This document shows positions 43,025 to 54,513 of a stretch of DNA of 64,000 nucleotides, piece after piece. Source of the stretch: Asterochloris sp. CNOR1 (lineage: Eukaryota > Chlorophyta > Trebouxiophyceae > Trebouxiales > Trebouxiaceae); the NCBI GenBank assembly GCA_963969365.1, contig OZ017750.1:3162001-3226000 (forward strand), written 5' to 3'. The notes beneath the pieces are model-generated. The model worked only from the letters and a program-made list of their open reading frames with translations. It did not search any database and had not been told where the DNA came from. Numbering within the stretch: position 1 is the stretch's first letter; each line of letters starts with the position of its first letter. The translations under genes were made by a program, and so were the position numbers.

Positions 43025-46000
43025 TCACTTCACATAGTGGTTGAAGTAAAAGTGCTGAGGGGATGTGGGGTCTGGCTGAATGTAAACAGGCCTGATGATC
43101 CTGTCTGCAAGTATGACATCATAGTGTGCCAGTTCTGTGCGTCGTTCCCTGAGGGTTGCCCACTTGAGGCGCTGCATGCTCCTCAGCGGGTGGGGGTTAT
43201 TGCGACTGTCCGCTGCATCATACCAGTGCACAAATGCTGCTGCATTCATCTGTCCGCTGTGGTTGCTTCTGTAGCTGAAGAGTAGTCTGAGCTGTGCAAA
43301 CCAAGTCTGGTCAGCATCACCCCTGCAGCTCCAGTGTGATCTGGTTCATTGGCAGCAGCATGCAAATTGGAGCAAGCAGCATCATGGCATGGCTGGCAAC
43401 ATGACCTGGCTTCGGACAGAGGAGCATGCCTGATCAGGAACACCAACTTGGCAAGTGCAGTGCGACCCTGTCATGCGACCAAGCAGGCTGCCTTTGTCAA
43501 CCACATGACAAGCAGTTGTTGAGGTCAGACCTGACTGCAACGTCATCAAAACTTGGGTGACCAGGGCTGCCAAAGCTTGGCGTAGACCTCAGCGTGGCTC
43601 CCACCATATCATCTCCCACCCTGCGCTCATAGGCAACACCCAAAGCTGTGCACGCCTTTACCTGCAAAGCATGCAAGGCACATGCAACATGCAGACATAA
43701 GACTTGAGACCAGCAGTGGTGTGCATTGCGTACAGCATGTCCGACGTTTGGTCGAACTGCCGGGTCAGCGCAGAATCTGGACCAGGGACTCCCAGGAGGC
43801 ACTCCTGCCCCTACAGGGGGCTCCCCTGCCCCCACACCTGTGCCACATGTTGGAGTGTCAGCTGATGCTGCATGGTGTGCGCATTCTGCTCACCTTTGGA
43901 TAGCTCAGCTTTGGCAGCCTTGCCAGCAGTGTAGCCTCAGGGTCCCGTGGATTCCGCTTGGGGTAACCCGCTAGCATCAGGCAGACTGCCTTGTAGAGCT
44001 GTCGTAGCTCTGGCTGTTGTTGCAGCAGCTCAAGTTCTGTGTCACTGAGAGAGTCATGTCTGTACTGTGCATCCTGATGAAAGGACCGGTAGTCAACATC
44101 CTGGCCTCTGACGGTCATCTGTGGCCGGCCGTACTTGAGCGCCTTCTGGGCCTGCATGAGGCTGAAAACATTGTCAGTCATGACACTGGGCATTGTCGAG
44201 TCACTTGAAGTCATGACTGCTTGTTTGGCGGATTCAAAACAAGCAGATAGTTGCTGTTTGCCTGACTCCCTCACAATGTTCTCAATTGGGGGGGGACACA
44301 GAGCAGGCTGAGCTGCCACAGGCTGAGCAGACTTGCTTGCTGGCCTGTCACGGCACTGCATTCACTGATGCTAGAACTGCACTCACCACGCTCATAGCCC
44401 TGGGCCCAGGCGCCTCATACATGTCCTCTTGAGCTTGCCGCACACCATCCAATCGCCTGACCTGCTTGCTGATCTGCATTACAGGATGCAGTGGCAGTAG
44501 AGAAGCATACAACACCATGGGCAACACAGGGAAGCTCATGCCTTCAGCCTGCCGAAGCAGGCCACTGGCTTGGGCCCTGCCTAAGTCGCACTGCATATTG
44601 CAGGACATTGCCAGGCAGCTGAGGAGAGAGCGCACAAGACATTCACCTAAGCAACATGCTGGAAGCAGCACAAGCACACTCAGTAGCAAGCTTTGGGATC
44701 TCAGCATTGTGGTCAGCGGGCTTACATAATGCTTCAGCAGCACCTGAGAACATGCAGCCCTGCATGAAACTCCTGGCTTCTTGAAAGTGTCAACAATTGT
44801 GTCTGGATGCAGCTGGTGCCATGCAGTGTGCAGACCTGGCTCATCAGGGTAGCCTTGTGGTTGTTCGTGAACAGCTTAGCTGCTTTAAAGTCCTTGTGAC
44901 TGCGCTCCCCATAGGACGCACTCGCTATGGGGACGCTGCCGAACTCGCGAATGAGCTCCTCGAACTTGTACATGTCATAGAATTTGGGGAAGGCCCAGGA
45001 CTTGCCGCCCAAACCCACAGCCAGGCTCTGAAACCTGCAGTGTGCACGCACTGGGTACCAAGGCACAGACGTGGAGGCTGGGCAATGCTGATTGCTGACC
45101 CAGAGCTACAATCTAGCAGCACTGATGTAAAACGAGACTGCCCAGCCACCACAGGCAAGTATGTGCTGGCATGTAGCAGTGCGCCATGAGAGACGCTTGG
45201 GGAGCTGGTCAAGGCTGGCATGCCGTGCACTCGTCGTGTGATGCTGGGGCTACCTGACCCTGGCGTCTCTTACAGCTGCGAGGCTGTGCTCAGTGTGTTG
45301 CCGCATGTCTCTGAGGTCGCTCCACTCCATCAGAGCTGCAGCAAGATTCACAGTGGGCCGTAATGTACACTTAGTAAGGTATGCAAGCGCACTGAGGGCA
45401 GGCAAAATGCCTCTCCGAGAGGCCCTGGCCTGCAGATAGTTTCAGCATGTACAGGCTGGCCGCTAGTGATGAGCGAGGAGGGCTGCTTTCCACTGCTTGC
45501 AGGCAGGCATGCGCAGGCACGTTGCCACAGTAGCAAGCAACTTCTGCAAAGCAGTCTTGCACCTGTGAAAGCGTGACAGTAGGGCTCCATGTCCACCAAG
45601 CCAAGCAGACACACCGGCATACAAGCCCCCAGGCTCTGCCGCTGTGCTGCTGTGACGTTCTTGGCGCAGAGGCAGAAGGAACCTCCTTGAAGCGCTCTTT
45701 GACGGTGTATTACTGGCCACTGGCGTGCAGTGCCTGCTCAGTGACGTCAAAAAGGTGCTTAATCAGGCCACAGCTCGTGTTGTGCATTGCGTCAGAGAAG
45801 ATGAGGTGATGGCAGTCAACATCAGTGTTGAAGCCATGTAGGCAAGTCTGCAGCGCAAGGTTGAGGGATGTCAGCATCACAGCACACACAAAGACTCCCT
45901 TAAGATACCAGCTTGCAGAGAAATGAGTTGAGAGGCGTCAGCTCAATTGCCAATCTCGTAGGGAATCGTTGCAAATCTGGTCCACCATCATGAGGTCAAC

Positions 46001-48406
46001 AACATGTATTTGTGCACCCAATGGAAGGCAACAGGGCAGCAGGTCTTCAGGTAAGCATGGGGACTTCACCATGTTGGCTTCATGGAGAGAGACCGCATCA
46101 AGCGTCTGGAGTGCCGCTTTTTCCTTGCCCTTTGCCAGCAGCGCCCTGGCAGACTTGACCACCTTGCAAGACAGTAGGGCATGGATTATGGGCTGCCAGT
46201 GCAGGCTACATCACCAGGGCAATCACCTGCCAGACTGGGACCAAATGGACCGCAGTAGTCCGAGGCTGGGACCATTTGGACCTCAATAGTGCCAGCATGT
46301 ATCTGCAGACTGACCTGCTTCATGGCTGCTTCTGCTCAAAGGTCTGGTTGTACTTGTCCAGACTCTCCCTGTGGACCAAATCGCATGGGTCAGAGTAGGA
46401 GGCAGGGTGGTGCTTGATGTTCAGCAGGGCATTGGCAGCCTTGCGGTCGGCAATCCAGAATGCCAGCAGTGGGTAGCAATGCCTTTCAATGCCCTCTGCA
46501 TCCGTAAGCCTGGTGCCCCTGCACGGCACACGAGATTGTAGTTCCTGCTTGGACTGCTCTCCAACCAAATCAGGATGCAGTGGCTGTTGGCCCCAAGCGA
46601 TTAAGTCAAGCATCCTCTGGCATGGGCACATACAGAGTGTGAGAGCATACGCATTCTGCCAGAAGCAAACTGCAGCAGCTTTGAACAATACACTGGGATG
46701 TGCCACCTGATCTTTCTTACCGGTAACTTGCCTCCTTCCAAATAGCCAAAAAGACCCTGATGCATGCAGCATCCAGACGTCCCTGAAGATCTGAAATCAG
46801 GCTGCAACACAAGGGGGAGTATGTCAATTCCAGAGTGCATGCAGAGGTGCAGCAGAGAACCCACAGATGTCATCTGAGACAAGAGAATCTCTCTGCAGAG
46901 GGCTTGAGGACAGAAGCGTCAAGACCCACCCTGCGTCCCTTTTATCGTCTAGGTTGCTGCCTGGGAAGCTGCTGGCATCCACAGAAGGTAGCAGTGCCAC
47001 GCGGCGGTAGCCGTCGCGTGACAGCATGTGGCTAAGGGGTTGAAGGGGGCAAAATACTACGACAGGGTATGCTTTCCCCTCGCCATCACGCTCAAGAATG
47101 GTCCCATCATTGTAACCAATCCAGGGACACACATAAGCCCCCAGACGCTCCTGCATTTGGTGAGCGGGACAGCAAATGGTTTGCAGCGGTGCCAGTGCAA
47201 CTGGTGTTGACACAGCAACTTTTGTCTGCAGTGAAGGGGCCAATGCAGCTGGTGTTCAGCACAGCAGTTTCGTCTGCGTTCAATGATTGGGCTCAGTGCA
47301 GTGTTCAGCCAAATTAAGACATACAGGCCTGCCTGGTTGCGTCTCAGCCAATTTGCGTTCTGGAATGTGCTCCAGACTCTGTCTCCAGCTTCTGAAAAGC
47401 AGTGGTCGCCATCCCAAGCAAGAGGCCCTGCCTGCACATGCATGTCGCCATTGCAAAGCAACAACGGTAGTGTGACTGGTATGATTCACATGCAGAGTTG
47501 CACGCAGTCTGCACTGCTGCGCTGCTAGACAGCAGAAAGAACTGCCACGGTGCTGCCAGACTCTAGGATCAGGTGAATGCACACCTTCCTACTGCGCACA
47601 AGCTCCGCCAGCGGCTCCAAGGAGGAGCGGTATGAAAAGTCAAACGTGTACTCAGTGCCTTTAACAAGAATGTTTACAGAGGCAGACATCCAGTCCTGCA
47701 AGAAGTGCACAGCCTCAAATGCTAGCTTGTGGAGCAAGCCATGTGCTAGCGCATGTACTGCAACAAGCCGCAGGACTGTGAGAGAGGCTCTGAGAAACTA
47801 GCAACTACCGACCTGGGCTGCGACACTGTCTACATACTGGTTGAACTCCTGGACATTCCTCCACGGCACATTATGTGGGTTGAAGTTAGGACGTGCAAGT
47901 AGGCGCAGCACTGCATCCTTGGAGTCAGTCGGCAGCTTAACGAGAGCTTCCATGAGAAGCCTATAATCCTCTGGCAGGCTGCCAATGGGATTGTCTTCAT
48001 AACTTGTGTCGCCAGGGAGCCCAGGCAGGGGCTCAGCTGCCAAAACAGCAGGTTTGAGAGCCTGCTCATACTGCCTGGTGAGGGGGTTCAGCAGCAGGTC
48101 ATCTGCAAGCTGCTGCTGAGGCTGGGGCTCTGCCTGCTGTTGCAGTGAATGCTGTTGCTGGTCTGGTTGCTGTGGACCCTCCCAAGCATCGGCACCTGTG
48201 TCTGGCAGATCATCATTTCCATCATAGAAATGAGCAGTGTCATCAGCTGGTGGTGGATCCGGGACCGATGATGAAGTCAATCGCGTGGAAGCAAGGGCCC
48301 TTCGCTTGCGGCACTTCTGTAACGATTGGTGCACTCCCAGCCCGTGCTCTGAGAAGGGGCCCTGACCGGGACACCAATCACAAATGTGCGTGCCCTTCGC
48401 AGGCAT
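43025..48406 (-). CDS. Plavaka/TNP2-like transposase of the 9.66-kb element
   Basis: Multi-exon gene. The N terminus from the ATG at 48406 has a C2H2-type finger (HICDWCPGQGPFSEHGLGVH, then C), a Gln-rich stretch and PHNVPWRNVQEFNQYV. Following segments are 47737-47540 (YRSSLEPLAELVR), about 47180-46950 (WIGYNDGTILERDGEGKAYP, VVVFCPLQPLSHMLSRDGYR), about 46600-46330 (RHCYPLLAFWIADRKAANAL, the family's yP-x-x-x-x-x-AD block), about 45850-45720 (FSDAMHNTSCGLIKHLF, the LH-x-LDLG-like core), about 45050-44840 (SYGERSHKDFKAAK, with TNNHKATLM), about 44360-43900, near 43600 (ATLRSTPSFG) and 43249-43025 (HFYFNHYVK, matching the family's FYVNxYV end). It cuts and pastes the element via its TIRs. Exact exon borders and intactness are unverified. 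Confidence 0.75.
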
Positions 48407-48482
48407 TCGCAAAGTTAACAAACATGGCGTATTGACCTGGCACTCTTTGACCAACGGGACTGATCATTATCACCATCCCAGC

Positions 48483-51160
48483 ATGAGTCAAGCAGGACCT
48501 AGGAGGCCTCCAGACCCCACCTCCTTGCTAAAAGGGAAAAAAGCGCGGAAGACAGGGAGCTGCTCAACACCCGGCGGGTCCACGGTACGCAGCCTTCCCG
48601 GGATTCGTCAAGCAGTCCCGGCAGATGTCCAGGGTTTGACCATTGAATGGGCATCTTTGCTGTGCAGACGCAAAGCGAGGCCACTGGCGTGCTGCAGGAA
48701 GCAGTGAGTCCACAGACTGCCTTTTTGACTGCACCATGCATTGCCAAATAAGCTTAGGGTGCTTTGCGCATTTTTTATCTGAACTGCAGCAGGGGACCAG
48801 GTGTGGTCATTGCCCCGATGGTCTCCAGTGGCCAGATTGGACTTCTAAGGCTGCTCTATTGGCATCAGGAACATGCAAAGCCAGACAGCGGTGTACCCGT
48901 GCAGGTGTCACCTCGCCGTGGTGGTGGTGGCACAACCCAACATCCCTCCGGCAGGACAACCACGGTCGCGCCTGTGCTAGAGCATGAAGAGTTGCCTAGC
49001 CCTGAAAAGGAGCCAGGTTGGCCTCTGACTGTCTTTGCACGGTTCAGGACTGTGCACTCTGTCCACTTTACAGTGCACCAGCCCGCCCTTGCAAGCCACC
49101 ATGTTGTTCATCTCCAGGTGCTATATTGCTGGTGTGCTCTGCAGACAGTGCATTTGAGGACGAACCAGAGTTCAGGTTAGCCCGCAAACAGTATGCGCTG
49201 CTAAGAATTCATGTGAAAGAGGCACGACAGCTGGCAGCTACCCTTGATCGCCTACCAGACCTGTTCGCAGAGGTCATCCAACGCGACAAGGTATGGCTTA
49301 CAGCAGTCCTGCCTAGCTGCTGCATGCACTCTGTGTGCGGACTGGCTCCGACCTCTGCTTTCATGCTTCAAGCGAGGGTGGTGCTCTCCTGACTGAAAGC
49401 ATGAACTTCAGGGTTCGGAACCTGATTGCTTCTCCCAAGCTTTTGCCCAGCAACGCAGGGCATTGCTTTTGCTCCTGTAGGCTGGCTCAGGCAACACCAG
49501 AACCAAGAAAGACGACAAGGGGGTGAGGCACCCATGTCCTGTCGCATGCCCATCAGTGATTGCTGCCACTGTGAACTTGTAAAGGAGCCAGGCCATCGGG
49601 GTGCTCATGTCAGCACCTGCCTTGGCGTTGCGCAGCTGCCTGTACAGGCCGCCTGTACAGCCGGGCTGGAGGTGGCCACGCAATACGCCATTGCCCTGGA
49701 CTGAGCCAAGCAATTTGTGGGTGCTTATTACAATTCTTGTGTGTGTGTCTTGCAGCTGAAAAAGGACTTTGATGGGAAGTGTGAGGCATACATGATGAGC
49801 AACACCTTCTTTCCTGATGAGCGGGATTATGAAGTGGTAGCAGCCATGGTGATGGGCTTTGGAAGGGATGCCAACGCTGCCAGGCGCACCAATGCGGACC
49901 AGCTCGTTCAGCTGCGTGACCGGGTGCGTGCCGCTGCAGTGCATTTTAAGCACGGATCTTCCAGTACAAAGCAATGCGCGCTTGGCTGCAGATCTCCATT
50001 GTGTTGCACTGAGGGGCTTTCAAGCTAGATGTCCTGCAGGCGGTCAGGTCTTGTGGTTGCCGTACTTTCATAGCATGTCTAACACTTACCTAGTGCACCC
50101 TTATTGCTGGGAGCGTCCCAGCAAAGTTGGACAGACATCTGTTGCATATTTTGCCAGGCTGCATGCGCTGCAGCTTGCCAAGCCTTGCCTCCTGCAGCTC
50201 AGCACAGGAAAAGTAATGCATTGGGGTGGGCACCATGATGCCGTTGGCTGTTATGCCGTGCAGGGCAGCAGCAAGGCCAGAGAAGTGCGAACCGCACTCA
50301 GCAAAAGGATCAAGGACGCCATGAGCGACGCCTTCTGCTGGTACCAGGATGCTACCATGGTGGCCATGTGGGGCCCATCAGTCTACTACTGGGAGGAGGT
50401 GGATGGCTCCAAGGAGCTGCAGATAGATCATGAGGTGGCCCTCGCGTTTGCCCAAGGCAAGTTCCCTGGTGTCATGCAGACATGCCCCGGCAGTGACTGT
50501 CAAACCGCTTGCCAGCTGCCTAGCTTGTCAGGGCAGCACTGTTTGCACTGCAGCCTGCTGACCAAGCACACACCTGCAGTGGGGTTTTGATGAATATTGC
50601 TTCTAGCAATATTTGACCGCCAGACCTGCGGTACGCGCAGGTGGGACCTGGAGCACTTACAGAGAGCCGGGCAGCAGCGATTCTGGGGAGCAACAGGTGG
50701 ACATTGACCCCTACGGCTTTCCTCCATTTGTGGACACAGTACAATCCGTGCTGGACCGCCTGCCAGATGAGGATGGCAGGGTCCCAGTCACGGCTGCGGA
50801 GATAGCGTACTTGGGACTCATGGTGAGCAATCAGTGCCTCACTAATTGGTGTCTCTCATTGGCGGGCCCATGCTACAACCCAGGCTAGTGCCTCTTCAGG
50901 ATATGTGTGGGCTGCTTTGTGCCACATGATGCCACCTGCCCCCAGCATTGCACAGCTTTGCGGCCATGCTTTGCAGGTTCAGTTCCAGCTGATATCTGAC
51001 ACTCCCAGAGCTGCCCTGCCACAGCGCAACAATGAGCAAGGTCCCCTGAAGGACATGCATAAGATGTTGTTGGATGATGCTCAGCACAATCTACCGTTTT
51101 CTCGCCGCTTCAAGATGCGTTGCTGCCCTGACGCCGAGCAGACGCCTCAACAGGTACCGC
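48483..51160 (+). CDS. Accessory gene of the 9.66-kb transposon, unrecognised
   Basis: Opposite-strand gene starting near the ATG at 48483 (MSQAGPRRPPDPTSLL). Coding-looking exons are about 49145-49290 (FRLARKQYALLRIHVKEARQ, a helical Arg/Lys-rich stretch), 49756-49920 (FFPDERDYEVVAAMVMGFGR), 50268-50465 (YYWEEVDGSKELQIDHEVAL), 50642-50824 (DPYGFPPFVDTVQSVLDRLP) and 50977-51152 (FQLISDTPRAALPQRNNEQG). Plavaka and CACTA elements often carry a second gene (TNP1/TNPA-like) that binds subterminal repeats, so that role is the best guess from position. No domain recognised. The 3' end is unresolved. Confidence 0.5.
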
Positions 51161-52004
51161 TGATGCCCCTGCTGCAGTGCTGTTGCCTCAGCCTCTGTCA
51201 TGTGCGGCACCTGGCGGCACTCTGCAGCACCTGCTGCAACTACTGTTGACGCAAGGTTGCACCTGCCCTGCTCGTCTGGGACAAGGACCAGCATACAGCT
51301 TGCTGCACTGCTGCTGCCTCAGCCTCTGCCATGAGACGAATCTGGCAGCACTCTACAATGCATCAGATATTGATGCGCTGAGTCTACAGCATTGCCAGAC
51401 TTGCTCCAGCATTGTCAGTCAGGCATGCGTGACGCCTTGCCTCTCAGCATTGTGTAATGTGTGTGGCTGCAGGCGCGCCCTCGTAACCATTCCACTGTGC
51501 AGAGCAGGCCTGCCCCGGGTTCACAAGTGCAGCCGTCAACGGGAAGGCGCAACAATGCTGCTGCTTACATTGGCACAGACCTCAGCCCCTGAAGTTTGGG
51601 AAGCCCTCATAAGACCCAACCCCAGATGTGTGCGCACCCTAACTTCATCTGGCTTTTGGCAGCCACGCTGGCTGCACAATGTCTGTGTGAACAAACAGGC
51701 CACTGGGCTTTACTAGTATGAAAATTGCCAAAGTCAATGTAATGTCTTTGCACTACCTGCATCCTGGAGCTTTGGGTGCCCTTCTTGTACAGTCTCTCGC
51801 ATGGCTACGGAACATCTCACCACTTGCAGCTGTACAGCTTTGTAAAAAGACTGTACACGTGCCATATCGTACAAATATAGGTAGGTACCTTTTTGTACAG
51901 TTCGCAACTGAGGCTGTAGGGGTACCAAAGCTTGCATGCACAGCACGGGCAGCAGACTGTACCACACTGTACCGGCACCTTTTTGTGACGATGCAGACAA
52001 ACAC

Positions 52005-52250
52005 CTATAGGTTTGTACCCATGCATGTCTCCCACAGACCTGTGCCATCTACACTCTTCAGATGCTGCGCCTTTGCTTCAGCCAGTGCCTCCTCATATTC
52101 TTGCTTTGTGATGCGGTTGCTGTCTGGGTCTTTCCCAGCGTCTGTCAAGCGGTCCCACCCCTTGCAGTTGCGTTTGCACGGCTTCATGGGTGCCACGAAG
52201 TGTGGCCGCTGCTCACTGAAGTGCTGGCAGGCAGGGCAGCGGTATGGCAT
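52005..52250 (-). pseudogene. First exon of the zinc-finger gene (right copy), interrupted by the transposon
   Basis: Starts MPYRCPACQHFSEQRPHF at the ATG at 52250 and runs through EEALAEAKAQ to the CTG target duplication at 52067-52065, where the 9.66-kb element begins. The exon resumes at 42397 on the far side of the element. Compared with the left copy it has HFVAPMKPCKRN for HFVAHMKPRKRN, which changes the His of the presumed finger, so decay here is likely. Confidence 0.65.
52040..52064 (-). repeat. Right TIR of the 9.66-kb transposon
   Basis: Reverse complement of the left TIR with one mismatch. It is followed by the CTG target duplication and then the continuation of the interrupted zinc-finger exon. 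Confidence 0.9.
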
Positions 52251-52715
52251 GGTGGCCAGCTGAGAATGGGGTGTCGGTCAGGAGGGAAGCTCATCAACTT
52301 CTTTCATGAATTCTTCAGAATGTGGGAGCAACATAGCCTTAGTATGTTCAAGCCACCAGCTCTAGAGCGTTGGAGCAAAACGCAACAGGCTGCGGGAGCG
52401 CACACGGTAGACTTCAGACTGTGGGAGCAACATATATTGCAGCCACCTGGTTGTCTCAGAGTGCAATATTCACCCTGACCATTTTGTTTGCTTGACGAGG
52501 CATGTCTTGATCTCGCTCGTCAGCTTTGCTGAGAAGGGAGAAGGTGTATATATCCAGTCCTCAAGGATTTTACCAGCCGAGAAGCGGCAACAGGCAAAAC
52601 ATGCAAAGGCTGCCAATGTTGATCGTTGGGAATGCGGGCATGTACAGGGTGCTGAAATGACAGAACAGCGTTGTGCTCATGCCGCCAGCTACTACCAAAG
52701 GAGATCTCAGAGATA

Positions 52716-54513
52716 TCAAAAGCTGTGGTGCATTGCAGCTTTTGACTCACACGAGTGACTGAGCAACAAGAAAGGCGCCACAAAGGCAGGCCTGTTGTAC
52801 ATAAACAGCTGGTAGGAGGCCATGGCCAAAGTCTGGTTCCGTGTTGCCCGTGCCGACTGTGATCTGTCTATCACATGCAGGCGGAGCCATAGGGCTAACT
52901 CAAGGCAATTTTGGATCCAGACGCTGTTGGTCTGGGGGTCATGGTTAGTGTTTGGGCTGACCTCGATTTTCCATCGATCGACATCATCAACCTTCTAATG
53001 TACCGATGGCTCCAAAGTTGTCTGCAACACAATCAAAACCGCATGAAGCTGTGTGTAGCACGAAGCTACGGCAGGGTGAGACAACGTGAAACAATTGACC
53101 TTGCGGCAATGATGTAGGCTCCGGTGTAGGGGTTGCTACAACTGGCAACGATCCGCCTGCAGAAAGCATCTGCATGTGTCAGCATGGGCAGATGCGCATG
53201 ATGATGGCTGATTGGAGGTAGCTCACTTGCAACCCTAGGACTTGCTGAGCCATCAGGCCAACCAGCTGGCGCCGAGACAAGATTGTCTCTGGTAGCAACG
53301 GGAAGGCTGTACCCATTAAAACTCTGGAATCCTGGAGGATCCCCTGCAAGACAAGCTTCTCTTGTGTAGTCACTCCAGCGTACTGGGGCTGAGCCAATGT
53401 GCTCATCCATCAGGCAGAAGCACAGGTGCTCACCACCTGGGGGGCTAATTTCAGCGTCCACTGAGACCACTGAATACCTGACGACTCCGTCAGGCAGTTC
53501 GATGGGGTTGGCATTGGGAATATCAAAGACAGAATTGCAGTTGGGTGTGTCGAAAAGGACAAGCTTATAGAGCCTGTTTCCAAAGACCTGAAGATGGGAC
53601 AATTTGCCATCAGATGGCATTGACCTCAGCATACACGCAACAACATGCTTACCTGAACGAAGTCCACCGATGTGGGGGCACAGTAGCTGTTGTCATCAGT
53701 GGGTGATACAACGTATGGAATTGGCTGACATATGTGGAGTTCAGTATTAGTGATATCACAACCAGCTGTAGTGCCGGCGTCACCCTCAGCTGGCGGTGCG
53801 CAAGTCTGACCTGTTGCCACACTGGTTGAAAATCGAAGGTACCAGGCCTTATATTGCCAACCAGGTATGCCACGGTACGCTGCCCAACAGTTTGGGCTTG
53901 TCAACAGTGGGTAAGGGTGTTGAAAAAAGATGTCGGTGCCAGGCACAAAGGTTGCCCGAGGGTTGTTGTGCCCCTGGCAGGTCCCGCCACTAAGCGCCAG
54001 TCTGCATGTGTGATGTGATGTGATCGTAAGTGAGCTGCAGAATTTTATGGCATGGTCCAGGTAACGCTGATAACACTTGTATGCAAGACACTTGCCTGCA
54101 TGTAGTTACCAAAAAGGTGTCTGTACCATAGAGGCCTGTGTTTCTGTCCAGGTTAGAAAAGGTAAGGCAAAGCCCAGGCGACCTCACAGGCTGTGCGTCG
54201 TCAGCTATGTACGCGTTGGGGTTATCTGAGTTAAACGTGTTGCTAATAGCTACAAGAAGCACAAGCCACGTCAAGCGGGTGATGTTTCAGAGCAGAGCGC
54301 AAGATTCAGTGTGTCACCTGAACTCAGCAACCCTCCGCAACTAGAGACACCAGTATCTGGATCAGTTACAAAGAGTTGGTAGTGTGAAGCGTCCACGGTA
54401 TAATCATCACAGAGGACAGGGGTGGCAAGTTGAGCAGTTATAATAATCAGTGCCACCTGCACAGCATAGGCACTGAGCTTCTTTTGGCCGGCCCCAAGCT
54501 TTACCATCTGCAT
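52716..54513 (-). CDS. Secreted cysteine-rich protein, unrecognised (fuller copy)
   Basis: Exon 1 is 54513-54318: ATG, then a hydrophobic signal peptide (YAVQVALIIITAQLATPVLC) followed by DDYTVDASHYQLFVTDPDTG. It splices in phase 1 to 54249-54120 (NSDNPNAYIADDAQPV, GLCLTFSNLDRNTGLYGTD). Further segments are about 53945-53650 (IPGWQYKAWYLRFSTSVATG, CAPPAEGDAGTTAGCD), 53590-53450 (VFGNRLYKLVLFDTPNCNSV), about 53350-53270 (DPPGFQSFNGYSLPVATRDN) and a last exon from about 52990 to TGA at 52716 (DRWKIEVSPNTNQDPQTNSV, LAIASYQLFMYNRPAFVAP). Paired cysteines and an N-terminal signal suggest a cell-wall or surface protein. I do not recognise the family. Confidence 0.55.

Larger units (their letters stand above)
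42401..52064. mobile_element. Plavaka/CACTA-like DNA transposon, 9.66 kb, with TIRs and 3-bp TSD
   Basis: It begins CATCTGAAGAGTGCAGATGG at 42401 and ends with the reverse complement of CATCTGAAGAGTGTAGATGG at 52064; the TIR is 25 bp with one mismatch. The target duplication is CTG at 42398-42400 and 52065-52067, and the unoccupied site is preserved at 30590-30592 on the opposite strand. Subterminal regions (42440-42720 and 51785-52020) are dense in tgtac/gtaca words. Two divergent genes are carried: a TNP2-type transposase on the minus strand and an accessory gene on the plus strand, starting 76 bp apart. Both look largely open, so the element may be recent. Whether it is active cannot be judged here. 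Confidence 0.92.
40420..54275 (-). repeat. Right arm of inverted segmental duplication, split by a 9.66-kb transposon
   Basis: Inverse complement of 28388-32570. Without the inserted element and one copy of its target duplication it is about 4.19 kb, matching the left arm's 4.18 kb. Genes at both ends continue beyond the arm on this side (secreted-protein exon 1 at 54513-54318, zinc-finger C-terminal part to 39644), so this is probably the source locus. Small differences, such as a 12-bp indel near 53000 against 29655, show some divergence since duplication. Confidence 0.9.

Noticed and set aside
28388-54275. The inverted 4.18-kb arms as long TIRs of a Polinton-like or other large element
   Set aside because: The arm ends fall inside genes, have no target duplication, and no polymerase, packaging ATPase or capsid gene is present. 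The P-loop ATPase between the arms is a truncated single-domain gene cut by the arm itself.
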